In this document: one piece after another, positions 32,484-40,673 of the stretch
How positions within the stretch are numbered: position 1 is the first letter of the stretch
Layout: every line of letters begins with the position of its first letter
Origin: Elusimicrobiales bacterium
Lineage (GTDB): Bacteria; Elusimicrobiota; Elusimicrobia; Elusimicrobiales; UBA9959
Direction: 5' to 3'
Assembly: GCA_028688015.1 (NCBI GenBank)
Contig: JAQTZB010000005.1
Span: 114,028-178,027 of the forward strand
Length of the DNA stretch: 64,000 nt
Program-made: the position numbers and the translations under genes
Notes under the pieces: generated by a model
What the model was told of the DNA's origin: nothing
The model's input: the letters and a program-made list of their open reading frames with translations, nothing else
Databases searched by the model: none

Positions 32484-33812
32484 TTAAGGCTGGTTGATCC
32501 ACTGCACGAACTCGTCCCACTGGGAGGCCTTGGCCCACGCCAGGTCGGCGTAGCCGTTGCCCAGGCCGTAGTTCGGGAAGTAGGCCGCCATGCCCTTGGC
32601 CAGGGTGTATTCCTTCGGGCCGCTCCAGTAGCCGCCCTTGTCGTTGCGGGCGCGGTTGAGCAGCATCAGGTCCCCGGTGATGAAGTTCATCAGGGCCTGG
32701 CCCTTCAGCTTCACATCGGCGTTCTGCGAGCCTTCCACCACGCGGCGGGTGAAGTCGTACAGGTCGCGGTTCTCGTCCATCGCGAAGTTGATGGTGGCGT
32801 CGCGGGAGGTCTTGGCCAGCGCTTTCTCACCGGAGGCCATCATCGCGGCGGCGAAGTCGTTGGTCACGGTCAGCAGCTTATTGACGGAAGAGGCCTTAGC
32901 CAGGCTCTGGGTGTGGCCCTGGTCGATCTTGTCGTAGTGGTCGGCGTAGGCGTTGACGGCCTGCTTGCCCAGCTCCATGGGGGTCATGGTGGGGCGGGCT
33001 ATCACCGGACCCAGGAAGTCGTTGTAGGTGTAGCCGTCGCCGGGCTCGGTCTCCTCGGAGCCGACGATATAGTCCACGGAATCCTTGATCTCGTAGACCA
33101 CTTCCGCCATCTGCATCAGGCAGGCGTCGGTGCCGAACACGTCCACCTTGCCGATCTCTTTGAGCGCGAGGCCCAGTTCGGGGGTGTTGATGTGGTTGCC
33201 GCTCTGCTCGTCATAAGAGATGCCCTTGTTTTCGATGACGCGCTGCACGCCCTTCTCCCAGCCGGAGCCGTGGTTGGAGACGATCAGCATGTACTTCTTG
33301 GCGGGGTAGGCGGCCTTGGCCCATTTGCCGAAGGCGGCCAGGTTGCGGTAGTCGCCCTGGTCTATCATGCCCAGGTCCTGCAGCATCTTGGAACCCATCT
33401 TGGTCTTGTCGGAGTCCTTGGTGATGAAGTAGCGGCGCACGCCCTTCCAATCGCCGTCGGAAGAATCGTAGCCGTCTATGCGGCCCACCTCGGCCACTAT
33501 GTTGACCTTGGCGGTGGAGCCGATCATCTCCATCTCGTTGAGGTCCATGAGGAGGTATTTTTCCAGGTCGTTCTTGGCGCTGGAGAAAACCATTATCGTC
33601 CACTCGGCCGGGGCCTTGGGCTCGGGCTTGGAAGGCTTGCCGAAGATCCAGTCGAAGATGCCCTTGTCCTGGTTGGCGTCCGGAACGGCCACCGCGGCGT
33701 TGTCTATTTCCGCCTTGATATCAAAATTGCCGCGGTCGAAATCGACCCCGGCAGCGGCTATAGAAGCGAACATCGAAACGGCTACGGCTGACAGCGAGAG
33801 CTTACGGATCAT
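32484..33812 (-). CDS. Clostripain-like C11 cysteine peptidase 2
   Basis: Starting at MIRKLSLSAVAVSMFASIAAA (GGAGG Shine-Dalgarno just upstream), the 442-residue protein carries a signal peptide. A variable linker of about 45 residues with a WIFGKPSKPEPKAPAEW segment leads to the C11 domain. Catalytic His181 is in MLIVSNHGSGW and Cys231 in VFGTDACLMQMAEVV. The His block differs from the others (VSNHG instead of VWNHG). It is most like copy 3, sharing the N-terminus and DLYDFTRRVVEGS. Its own promoter and terminator make it an independent unit. Confidence 0.95.
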   Translation of the reverse strand: MIRKLSLSAVAVSMFASIAAAGVDFDRGNFDIKAEIDNAAVAVPDANQDKGIFDWIFGKPSKPEPKAPAEWTIMVFSSAKNDLEKYLLMDLNEMEMIGSTAKVNIVAEVGRIDGYDSSDGDWKGVRRYFITKDSDKTKMGSKMLQDLGMIDQGDYRNLAAFGKWAKAAYPAKKYMLIVSNHGSGWEKGVQRVIENKGISYDEQSGNHINTPELGLALKEIGKVDVFGTDACLMQMAEVVYEIKDSVDYIVGSEETEPGDGYTYNDFLGPVIARPTMTPMELGKQAVNAYADHYDKIDQGHTQSLAKASSVNKLLTVTNDFAAAMMASGEKALAKTSRDATINFAMDENRDLYDFTRRVVEGSQNADVKLKGQALMNFITGDLMLLNRARNDKGGYWSGPKEYTLAKGMAAYFPNYGLGNGYADLAWAKASQWDEFVQWINQP

Positions 33813-33851
33813 TGATGCCTCCAGACCGGTCGCTATATCTTTCACACTGAT

Positions 33852-33880
33852 AGTTTAGCCTGTAACGCCCCTCCCGCCAA
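33852..33880 (-). promoter_or_regulatory. Promoter of C11 gene 2
   Basis: On the minus strand TTGGCG (33875-33880), 17 bp and TAAACT (33852-33857) form a sigma70-type promoter. A CCCCTT...AGGGG inverted repeat overlaps the -35. The leader is about 35 nt and holds a GGAGG ribosome site. Confidence 0.65.
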
Positions 33881-33918
33881 GGGGCAATGGGCCCAGAGGC
33901 GCGGGCCAGAGTGCCCAG

Positions 33919-33957
33919 ACAAAAAAAGAGGCCGGCGGTTAAGCCGGCCCCTTCTTT
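33919..33957 (-). terminator. Intrinsic terminator of C11 gene 3
   Basis: GAGGCCGGC...GCCGGCCCC stem around GGTTAA, followed on the minus strand by CTCTTTTTTT. Nearly identical to the terminators of C11 genes 2 and 4. Confidence 0.85.
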
Positions 33958-33971
33958 TAAGGACTATCTTA

Positions 33972-35318
33972 TTAAGGCTGGTTGATCCAGAGCACGAACT
34001 CGTCCCACTTGGAGGCCTTGGCCCAGGCCAGGTCCGTGTAGCCTGCGCCCAGGGCGTAGGTCGGGAAGTAGGCCGCTATGCCCTTGGCCAGGGAGAAGGC
34101 CTTGGGGCCGCTCCAGGGGCCGCCCTTATCGTCGCGGGTGCGGTTGTGGGTCACCAGGCTGCCGGTGATGTGGGTCATCAGGGCTCGGCCGGCGGTCTTC
34201 ACGGCCTCGTTGCGGCTGCCTTCCACCACGCGGCGGGTGAAGTCGTAGAGGTCGCGGTTCTCGGCCATGGCGAAGTTGATGGTAGCGTCGCGGGAGGTCT
34301 TGGCCAGCGCCTTTTCATTAGCAGCCATCACGGCCGCGCCGAAGGCGTCGGTCAGCTGCACCAGCTTGCCGACCTCGGAGGCCTTAACCAGGCTCTGCGT
34401 GTAGCCCTGGTCGATGCCGTCGTAGTGGTTGGCGTAGCCGTCCACGGCCGCCTTGCCCAGCTCCATGGCGCTCATCGTGGGGTTCTTGACCACGGGGCCC
34501 AGGAACAGGTCATAGGTGTAGCCGTCGCCGGGCTCGGTCTCTTCGGAGGCCACTATGTATTCCACGGAATCCTTGATCTCGTAGTCCACCTCGGCCATCT
34601 GCATCAGGCAGGCGTCGGTGCCGACCACGTCGGTCTTGCCCAGGGCTTTCATGATCAGGCCCATCTGGGGGGTGTTGATATGGTTGCCGCTGGCCTCGTC
34701 ATACGAGATGCCGCGGGTGATGGGGCGCTGGCCGCTGCGGGTCCAGCCGGCGCCGTGGTTCCAGAAGATCAGCATGTACTTCTTGGCGGGATAGGCAGCC
34801 TTGGCCCAGTTGGCGAAGTCTATAACGCTCTGGTAGGCGCCCATGTCCTTGTTGCCCAGGTCCTGCAGCACCGGGGAAGACACCTTGGAGGTATTGGTGT
34901 CCTTGACCATGCGGAAGCGGCGCACGCCCTTCCAGTCGCCATCGGAGGAATCGTAACCGGCTATGCGGCCGGCTTCCACCACTATGTTGACCTTGTCGGT
35001 GGAGCCGATCTTCTCCATCTCGTTGAGGTCCTTCATAAGGAAGGGCTCCAGATCGTTCTTGCCGTTGCCGAAAACCATGATGGTCCACTCGGCCGGGGCC
35101 TTGGGGGCGGCAGGCTTGGAGAACAGGCCGGTCAGCCAGTCGGTAACCACGCCCTTGTCGCCCTCAACGGCCTCGGGGGCGGCGGGTTCGGGGATTACGG
35201 TGTCCTGGGCGGCTATACCGGCCTGGACATCGGCGCCGTTGATGAAGTCAACCTGCGCGGAAGCGAGGGAAGCGAAAAAGGAAACGGCCACGGCAGACAG
35301 CGTGAGCTTGCGTATCAT
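33972..35318 (-). CDS. Clostripain-like C11 cysteine peptidase 3
   Basis: The 448-residue preprotein starts MIRKLTLSAVAVSFFASLASA behind a GGAGG Shine-Dalgarno. It has the longest variable linker of the four (about 55 residues, Pro/Ala/Glu-rich with WLTGLFSKPA). The C11 domain shows His188 in MLIFWNHGAGW and Cys237 in VVGTDACLMQMAEVD. It shares long identical runs with copy 2. The basic loop after the His (TRSGQRPITRG) may be the autocleavage site. Secretion is expected. Substrates are unknown. Confidence 0.95.
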   Translation of the reverse strand: MIRKLTLSAVAVSFFASLASAQVDFINGADVQAGIAAQDTVIPEPAAPEAVEGDKGVVTDWLTGLFSKPAAPKAPAEWTIMVFGNGKNDLEPFLMKDLNEMEKIGSTDKVNIVVEAGRIAGYDSSDGDWKGVRRFRMVKDTNTSKVSSPVLQDLGNKDMGAYQSVIDFANWAKAAYPAKKYMLIFWNHGAGWTRSGQRPITRGISYDEASGNHINTPQMGLIMKALGKTDVVGTDACLMQMAEVDYEIKDSVEYIVASEETEPGDGYTYDLFLGPVVKNPTMSAMELGKAAVDGYANHYDGIDQGYTQSLVKASEVGKLVQLTDAFGAAVMAANEKALAKTSRDATINFAMAENRDLYDFTRRVVEGSRNEAVKTAGRALMTHITGSLVTHNRTRDDKGGPWSGPKAFSLAKGIAAYFPTYALGAGYTDLAWAKASKWDEFVLWINQP

Positions 35319-35360
35319 TGTGTCCTCCACTTTGCGGTCAGCATTGCGTTCCATGGTTAT

Positions 35361-35388
35361 AGTTTAGCCGCTTATTGATTTTCATCAA
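35361..35388 (-). promoter_or_regulatory. Promoter of C11 gene 3 with FNR-like palindrome
   Basis: On the minus strand TTGATG (35383-35388), 16 bp and TAAACT (35361-35366). The -35 is part of TTGAT-N4-ATCAA at 35375-35388, which equals the FNR-type consensus half-sites and spacing. Confidence 0.65.
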
Positions 35389-35425
35389 GGGACCGGGGGC
35401 CCAGCCGGGCCTGGGCCTTTCGGGT

Positions 35426-35464
35426 AAAAAAAGAAAAGGCCGGCGGTTAAGCCGGCCTTTCCGT
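35426..35464 (-). terminator. Intrinsic terminator of C11 gene 4
   Basis: AAGGCCGGC...GCCGGCCTT stem around GGTTAA. On the minus strand TTTCTTTTTTT follows. Confidence 0.85.
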
Positions 35465-35478
35465 TGGCTAAGGGCTGC

Positions 35479-36756
35479 TTATTTAGCCTGGTACCACTTT
35501 ATCAGCTCGTCCCACTGGGAGACGCCGGCCCAGGCCAGCGCGTTGTAGTCGGAGTTGAAGGAGTAGCCGGGCATATAGGCGGCGATGCCGTGGCTGTTGC
35601 CGTTGGCGAACTCCTCGTTCACGCGGTTGTGAACGATCAGCTTGCCGTCTATGTAGGCCTTCAGGCCGAGCGCCTTGGCCTTCACGTCCGCGTTGGCGGT
35701 GGTGGCGGCGTAGCGGTCGAAGAAGTGCCCCATGTCCTTATTGTCGTACACGGCGTAGCTCTGGGCGCCGGAGGCGGCGGTCTTCACCAGGGCTTTCTCG
35801 CCGGCGGCTATCGTGGCGGCCACGAAGTCGTTGGTCAGGGTCACGAACTTGTCCAGAGCGGAGGTATCCAGCAGGCTCTGGGTGGAACCCTGGCTGATCT
35901 GCTGGTAATGGTCGCTGTAGCCGTCCACGGCCACCTTGCCCAGCTCATAGGCGCTCATGGTGGGCTTGGCCACCACGGGGCCCACGAACAGGTCGTAGGT
36001 ATAGCCGTCGCCGGGTTCGGTCTCTTCGGAACCCACTATGTACTTGGTGTAATTCTTTATCTCGTAGGTGACTTCGGGCATCTGCATCAGGCAGGCGTCG
36101 GAGCCGTACACGTCCACGCCGCCCACTTCCTTAAGGGCCAGGCCCAGCTGGGGGGTGGTGATGTGGTTGCCGGTCTCGTCGTCGTAGGAAATGCCCTTGG
36201 TGACGTTGGCGCCGCGGCTCTTGTCCCAACCGGAACCGTGGTTCCAGACTATCAGGGCGTATTTCTTGGCCGGGTAGGTCATCTTGGCCCATTTCACGAA
36301 GGTGATCAGGCTCTTGTAGTCGCCCATGTCGGTCTTGCCGAGGTCGGCCAGGACAGGGGAGGTTATCTTGGTGAAGTCATTATCCTTCTTTATAAGGAAG
36401 CGGCGGGTGGTCTTCCAGTCGCCGTCGTTGGTGGCGTAGCCGTTGATGCGGCCCATCTCCACCACTATATTTACCTTATCGGAGGAGCCGATCTTCTCCA
36501 TCTCGTTGACGTCCAGCAGGCCGTATTTCTCCAGGTTGTTCTTGGAGTTAAGGAAAACCATTATGGTCCATTCCTTGTCTACGCGGGTGGTAACGCCGGT
36601 ATCCTCGGCAACGACCACGGAGGGGACGTTGATGTCGAGGGCGGAGATTTCCTGCTGCAGGCTGGTTTTGTTGAGGGTGTCGAAGCTGATCTCAGCGGAC
36701 ACCAGGTTGGAAGCGACTGCGATTATCGCGAACGCTGCGGCTGCTTTCTTAAACAT
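35479..36756 (-). CDS. Clostripain-like C11 cysteine peptidase 4
   Basis: The 425-residue protein starts MFKKAAAAFAIIAVASNLVSA with a GGAGGAG Shine-Dalgarno. It carries His173 in ALIVWNHGSGW and Cys222 in VYGSDACLMQMPEVT. Its mature N-terminus (EISFDTLNKTSLQQEISALD) differs from the others. The domain is closest to copy 1, and its C-terminus (NSDYNALAWAGVSQWDEL) still matches the WDEF/WDEL ending of all copies. It is the first gene of the array when read on the minus strand, and has the strongest-looking palindromic promoter. Confidence 0.95.
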   Translation of the reverse strand: MFKKAAAAFAIIAVASNLVSAEISFDTLNKTSLQQEISALDINVPSVVVAEDTGVTTRVDKEWTIMVFLNSKNNLEKYGLLDVNEMEKIGSSDKVNIVVEMGRINGYATNDGDWKTTRRFLIKKDNDFTKITSPVLADLGKTDMGDYKSLITFVKWAKMTYPAKKYALIVWNHGSGWDKSRGANVTKGISYDDETGNHITTPQLGLALKEVGGVDVYGSDACLMQMPEVTYEIKNYTKYIVGSEETEPGDGYTYDLFVGPVVAKPTMSAYELGKVAVDGYSDHYQQISQGSTQSLLDTSALDKFVTLTNDFVAATIAAGEKALVKTAASGAQSYAVYDNKDMGHFFDRYAATTANADVKAKALGLKAYIDGKLIVHNRVNEEFANGNSHGIAAYMPGYSFNSDYNALAWAGVSQWDELIKWYQAK

Positions 36757-36816
36757 TACTCCTCCGGATCCTGCGGTTTGGTCTGGTTGCGCTTGTGTGT
36801 GGAGCGCCGTGCCTAT

Positions 36817-36845
36817 AGTTTAAGCACTACGTTGATTATAATCAA
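36817..36845 (-). promoter_or_regulatory. Promoter of C11 gene 4 with perfect FNR-like palindrome
   Basis: On the minus strand TTGATT (36840-36845), 17 bp and TAAACT (36817-36822). The -35 lies within the perfect 14-bp palindrome TTGATTATAATCAA (36832-36845). Confidence 0.7.
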
Positions 36846-37131
36846 GACCAAAGGGCCTAGTCAAGTTTTAGTCTTTGGACCCATTGCTTTTTGGGTCCTA
36901 AGGCCTATGGACTTGTCAAGTCTTCATAGGAGAAAGACCTATTTATATATCAAAAAGTTCAATAGTTGCTTTTGGGGGGCGTCCGGATCAAAGCCTAAAG
37001 GGCCTACGTCCTGGGCCCCCGCCTGACCTCCGTCATAGGTCCTTTATCCCCCGTTTACGGGGCCCTTTGCCTCTAAACCAGGCGCCCCGCTATTTCATAT
37101 CCTACTCTAAGACAAAGTTACGGAGGTATAC
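36846..37131. other. Long AT-rich intergenic region with recurring AAAGGGCCTA/GGTCC motifs
   Basis: This is the longest gene-free stretch (375 bp between start codons). It is less GC-rich than its surroundings. AAAGGGCCTA occurs twice on the plus strand (near 36850 and 36990), with related AAGGCCTATGG, GGGTCC, TTTGGACCC, CATAGGTCC and GGGGCCCTTT elements. I see no convincing reading frame. The right end holds the leader of the 37132 gene with GGAGGT. It could contain regulator sites or a small RNA. Confidence 0.45.
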
Positions 37132-38184
37132 ATGAAAATCGTTTCAGCTCTTATCCTAGCCCTGGCCATTGCCGCCCCGGCCCGGGCCGCCGACTTCGCC
37201 GACCTGCAGGGCATCAACGCCCCGGCCATTTCCAAGATCAACCCCTTCCCCAACCCGTCCAACCCCGACAGCTGCTACCTGGTCGGCCTGAAGGACGACC
37301 TGTGCAGCTTCAAATGCCGCAGCGGCGAGACCTTCCAGGCCAAGCCCGTTAACCCGCAGGCCGCCAGCGTCTATGAGAAATGCGGCGGCGGCGACTACCG
37401 CGCCCCCCAGGCCCCGGACGCGGGCGCCATCTGGGCCCAGATCAACAACCAGCACAACCCCTTCCCCCAGCCCCAGACCACCCTGGACTACTGCGTGTTC
37501 ACCGAGTTCAAGAACAACAAGTGCCTCTTCAAGTGCGAGAGCGGCGCCATCCTGGTAGAGCCGGCCCAGAAGCCCGACTTCTCCACCGGCGAACCGGCCG
37601 GCGCCTGCGCCACCATGATCATCAGGCCCGTAAAGCCCGCCTTCGCCAACAAGGCGGCCGCCGCGGAGCAGACCTACAACAGCTACGGCAAGTACCCCAC
37701 CGCCCAGAAGGCCTCCGAAGTCCTGACCTGGGCCGCCAACGGCTTCAAGTTCGCAAAGACCGAGGTGACCGGCCAGGCCATCGTGGTCAACGGCCTTAGC
37801 GATTACCGCTTCCGCCTGACCTACAGGGCCGCCGCCCCCCTCGCCATTGAATCCAGCCCGCTCTTCAAAGCGGAACTGGACGCCTTCGAGCGCATGTTCG
37901 ACATGGCCGACCGGCTGGAAGCGGACGGCGCCACCGTGGTCACCCACGAAGTGGTCACCTACGAGGGCGGTTACTATTATGTGATCGGCTACTTCAACGG
38001 CTCCCGCGCCGCGGACCGCTCGGCCGACAAGAAAGTCCGGGCCTGCGTGTTCAGCAGCTACGCCAACAACGTCTGCAACTACAAGTGCAACGACGGCAAG
38101 CCCTACACCCAGCCGCTGGCCACCCCGGGCCCCTGGAACAACAACCCCGCGCAGCTCTGCCCGCAGCTGGTCTTCCCGTTCTAA
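37132..38184 (+). CDS. Exported protein with a three-fold C-x9-C-x3-C repeat
   Basis: The 350-residue protein has a signal peptide (MKIVSALILALAIAAPARA). Three units share C-x9-C-x3-C-x21..23-C: Cys48/58/62/84, Cys121/131/135/159 and Cys305/315/319/343. The last Cys of each triple is followed by R/E/N-S/D-G. NPFP precedes the first two units. Units 1-2 are adjacent; about 145 residues without Cys (with YRFRLTYRAA, EGGYYYVIGYF) separate them from unit 3. Even Cys numbers and secretion suggest disulfide-bonded mini-domains. I do not know this family. GGAGGT precedes the ATG. Confidence 0.8.
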   Translation: MKIVSALILALAIAAPARAADFADLQGINAPAISKINPFPNPSNPDSCYLVGLKDDLCSFKCRSGETFQAKPVNPQAASVYEKCGGGDYRAPQAPDAGAIWAQINNQHNPFPQPQTTLDYCVFTEFKNNKCLFKCESGAILVEPAQKPDFSTGEPAGACATMIIRPVKPAFANKAAAAEQTYNSYGKYPTAQKASEVLTWAANGFKFAKTEVTGQAIVVNGLSDYRFRLTYRAAAPLAIESSPLFKAELDAFERMFDMADRLEADGATVVTHEVVTYEGGYYYVIGYFNGSRAADRSADKKVRACVFSSYANNVCNYKCNDGKPYTQPLATPGPWNNNPAQLCPQLVFPF

Positions 38185-38202
38185 GCCAGCCGCCCGCAAA
38201 TA

Positions 38203-38242
38203 AAAACAGCCGGCCCCGCGCCGGCTGTTTTGTTTTTTGCCG
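38203..38242. terminator. Intrinsic terminator
   Basis: AACAGCCGGC pairs with GCCGGCTGTT around CCCGC, followed by TTGTTTTTT, between converging genes. Confidence 0.85.
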
Positions 38243-38246
38243 CGTT

Positions 38247-39143
38247 TCAGCGAAAGGCGGCGAGGGCGGTTTTTATTGTATTGGCGTGGATGCGGACGGT
38301 GTCCGTGAATTTTTTGGCGTAGCCGCCGGCGAGGGTAAGGGCCACGGGGACCCCGCGGCGGCGGCACTCGGCGAAGACGAAGGTGTCGCGCGCCTTTATG
38401 CCGGCCATGGTCAGTTCGAACCCGCCCAGCAGGTCGCCCTTGTAGACGTCGGCGCCGGCCACGTACACGGCGAAGTCCGGGTGAAAGCGGTTCAGCGCGC
38501 GCGGCAATTCCTGGCGCAGCGCGGCCAGGTAGGCCGCGCCGCCTGTGCCGGACCTGAGCGGCAGATCGTAAGAGCTCTTCTCTTTTTTCTCCGGGAAGAT
38601 CTCCGCGCCGTGGATAGAGAAAGTGAAGATCCTTCTGTCCCCGCGGCAGATGGCGGCCGTGCCGTCGCCCTGGTGGGCGTCGAGGTCTATCACCAGGGCG
38701 CGCTTCACGCGGCCGGTTTTCAGGAGTTTTTTTACCGCCACGGCTATATCGTTGAGCAGGCAGAAACCCGCACCGCGGTCGCGCCGGGCGTGGTGAGAGC
38801 CGCCGCCGCAGTTAATACCCACGCCGTGCGCCAGCGCCAGTTCGGCGGCCAGCAGGGTGCCCCCGACGTTGGCCAGGTGGGCCTTTACCACGTTCCGCGT
38901 GATCTCCAGTTCGGCCGCGGCGGAATCGGCCGGCGTGAAGGAGAAGGTTAAATTCTTTTTCACCCAGGCCGGGCTGTGGGCCAGCAGCAGGTCGGCCCGC
39001 GAGGGCGGCGCCGGGGCGACTATATCTTTTTGGGAGACGGCGCCTTCTTTTAAAAGCAGTTCCAGCGCGGCCTCGAACTTATCCGCCCTGAACACATGCC
39101 CCGGCGTGCGCGCCGTGTAAGCTTTGGAAAAGACTATCTTCAT
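38247..39143 (-). CDS. Histone deacetylase/AcuC family metalloenzyme
   Basis: The 298-residue protein has the class I/II-type deacetylase core. NCGGGSHHARRDRGAGFCLLND (split, residues 110-131) carries the catalytic His pair and the GFCxxND block. VIDLDAHQGDGTA supplies metal-binding Asp and His. LTLAGGYAKK is the closing loop. Bacterial members remove acetyl groups from small molecules or proteins such as acetyl-CoA synthetase. Its ATG overlaps the lnt stop by one base (TGATG), so it is the last gene of a secA-lnt-deacetylase transcript unit. Confidence 0.92.
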   Translation of the reverse strand: MKIVFSKAYTARTPGHVFRADKFEAALELLLKEGAVSQKDIVAPAPPSRADLLLAHSPAWVKKNLTFSFTPADSAAAELEITRNVVKAHLANVGGTLLAAELALAHGVGINCGGGSHHARRDRGAGFCLLNDIAVAVKKLLKTGRVKRALVIDLDAHQGDGTAAICRGDRRIFTFSIHGAEIFPEKKEKSSYDLPLRSGTGGAAYLAALRQELPRALNRFHPDFAVYVAGADVYKGDLLGGFELTMAGIKARDTFVFAECRRRGVPVALTLAGGYAKKFTDTVRIHANTIKTALAAFR

Positions 39144-40642
39144 CAGACAAAGAGGATGGCCAGCAGGAAGGCCGCCACCAGCAGCAGCGCGCCCCAGGCG
39201 AACCAGTGCCCGTGCAGCGGGAACACGGCCGGCTCCGCGGAGACCGGGGCCTGCGCGCGCAGCAGCGTGCGCTCGTTGAGCTGCGTGCGCGCCGCAACGC
39301 GCCCCCAGGGGTCTATCACGCCGGAGATGCCGTTGTTGGCCGCGCGCACCACCGTACGGCGCGTCTCCACCGCGCGAAAAATGTTGGCGGCGAAATGCTG
39401 ATAAGGCGCGGCAGTGTCGAGGTACCACCCGTCGTTGGTGATGTTGACGAACAGCCCCGCCCCGTCGCGCGCGTCGCCGGCGAAGAGGTAGGGGAAGATG
39501 GCTTCGTAGCAGACCGACGCGCCGGTCTTGACCCCGTCCAGCTCCAGCAGCCGCTGCTCAGGGGCGCCCGGCTCGAACTCGCCCAGCGCGGCCACGGGTT
39601 TTATGAACTTGCCCAGGAAATCCCGCAGCGGCACGTACTCGCCGAAAGGCACCAGCTGCCGCTTGTCGTAGGAGGCGGCTATATCGCCGCTTTTATCCAG
39701 CAGGAAAGCCGAGACGTGCCGGCCGCCGCCCTTGGACACGGAACCGACCACGCTGGCGCTGGCGCCGGAGGCTGCGGCGGCCCCCTTCAGCCACCAGGCG
39801 CACTCGGCTTCGTCTATCCAGCAGGGCAGCGCGTTCTCAGGCCAGACGGCCAGCGACCCCTTGGCCTCTCCCAGCAGGCCCTCGATATTTTTCTTGATGC
39901 CCGCCGCCTCGGACTCCTGCCATTTGGCGTAGAAATCTATGGACGGCTGCAGCAGCGCCACCTGAACGGTTTTAGCCGGCACGAAGGCCTCGGCGCGCAC
40001 CAGTTCGGTTTCGCCGTAATACCAGAGCCCGGAGAAGACCAGCAGCGCAGGCAGCAGGCGCAGCCCTTTCCTGACCGGGGCCGCGTCGGAAGCCAGCACG
40101 GCCCCCAACAGGGCGCCGGTGAAGCAGACGGCCGCGCTGAGCCCGTAGACGCCGGTGACCGACGCGATCTGTATGAGCGGCGTATACTCCCATTGGGTGT
40201 AGCCCAGCATGAACCAAGGGAACCAGACCGCCTTCTGGCTGAACCAGATCTTCCCGTATTCCAGCGCGAACCAGGCCGCCGCGAAGACATAGGGCCAGGC
40301 GCGCGCTCCGATCTTCCTGAGCAGGAAGCCGTAGAGCGAGACCAGCGCGAACTCCCCCGCCAGCGTCAGCGCCAGCAGCCCCAGCCCCAGCGCCGAAACG
40401 AATGGATTCACGCCGCCCGCGCGCATGGTGGGATAGATCCAGTACAGCAGCCCCAGGTAGGCCAGGAAGCCGCAGAGCAGCCCGCCGCCCACCGCCGCCC
40501 CGCGCGTCTTCACCTTGAGCAGGTAAAAAGACAGCGGCCCCAGCGCGAACCACGCCAGCCACCCCATATTGAATTTAGGATAAGCGAGGACAAGCAGTAC
40601 AGAAGTGATTACAGGAAAACTTATCAGCGGAATTTTTTTCAC
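39143..40642 (-). CDS. lnt: Apolipoprotein N-acyltransferase
   Basis: The roughly 499-residue protein has an N-terminal block of hydrophobic helices. A nitrilase domain follows with LAVWPENALP (Glu), YDKRQLVPFGEYVPLRDF (Lys and Glu) and KTGASVCYEAIFP (nucleophile Cys). It ends with one more membrane helix. Lnt adds the third acyl chain to lipoproteins, so the cell makes mature diderm-type lipoproteins. I prefer the GTG at 40642 (VKKIPLISF). The longer frame from TTG at 40684 would begin inside the structured repeat at 40674-40802. Confidence 0.93.
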   Translation of the reverse strand: MKKIPLISFPVITSVLLVLAYPKFNMGWLAWFALGPLSFYLLKVKTRGAAVGGGLLCGFLAYLGLLYWIYPTMRAGGVNPFVSALGLGLLALTLAGEFALVSLYGFLLRKIGARAWPYVFAAAWFALEYGKIWFSQKAVWFPWFMLGYTQWEYTPLIQIASVTGVYGLSAAVCFTGALLGAVLASDAAPVRKGLRLLPALLVFSGLWYYGETELVRAEAFVPAKTVQVALLQPSIDFYAKWQESEAAGIKKNIEGLLGEAKGSLAVWPENALPCWIDEAECAWWLKGAAAASGASASVVGSVSKGGGRHVSAFLLDKSGDIAASYDKRQLVPFGEYVPLRDFLGKFIKPVAALGEFEPGAPEQRLLELDGVKTGASVCYEAIFPYLFAGDARDGAGLFVNITNDGWYLDTAAPYQHFAANIFRAVETRRTVVRAANNGISGVIDPWGRVAARTQLNERTLLRAQAPVSAEPAVFPLHGHWFAWGALLLVAAFLLAILFV

Positions 40643-40673
40643 ATTTCTGGCTTTGGTCGGGCGAATAACGCGC

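Noticed and set aside
27955..36756. Clostripain array as a CRISPR-associated or caspase-type defence locus
   Set aside because: There are no repeats-spacers, Cas proteins, effectors or sensor domains, and all four enzymes have signal peptides, so they act outside the cytoplasm.
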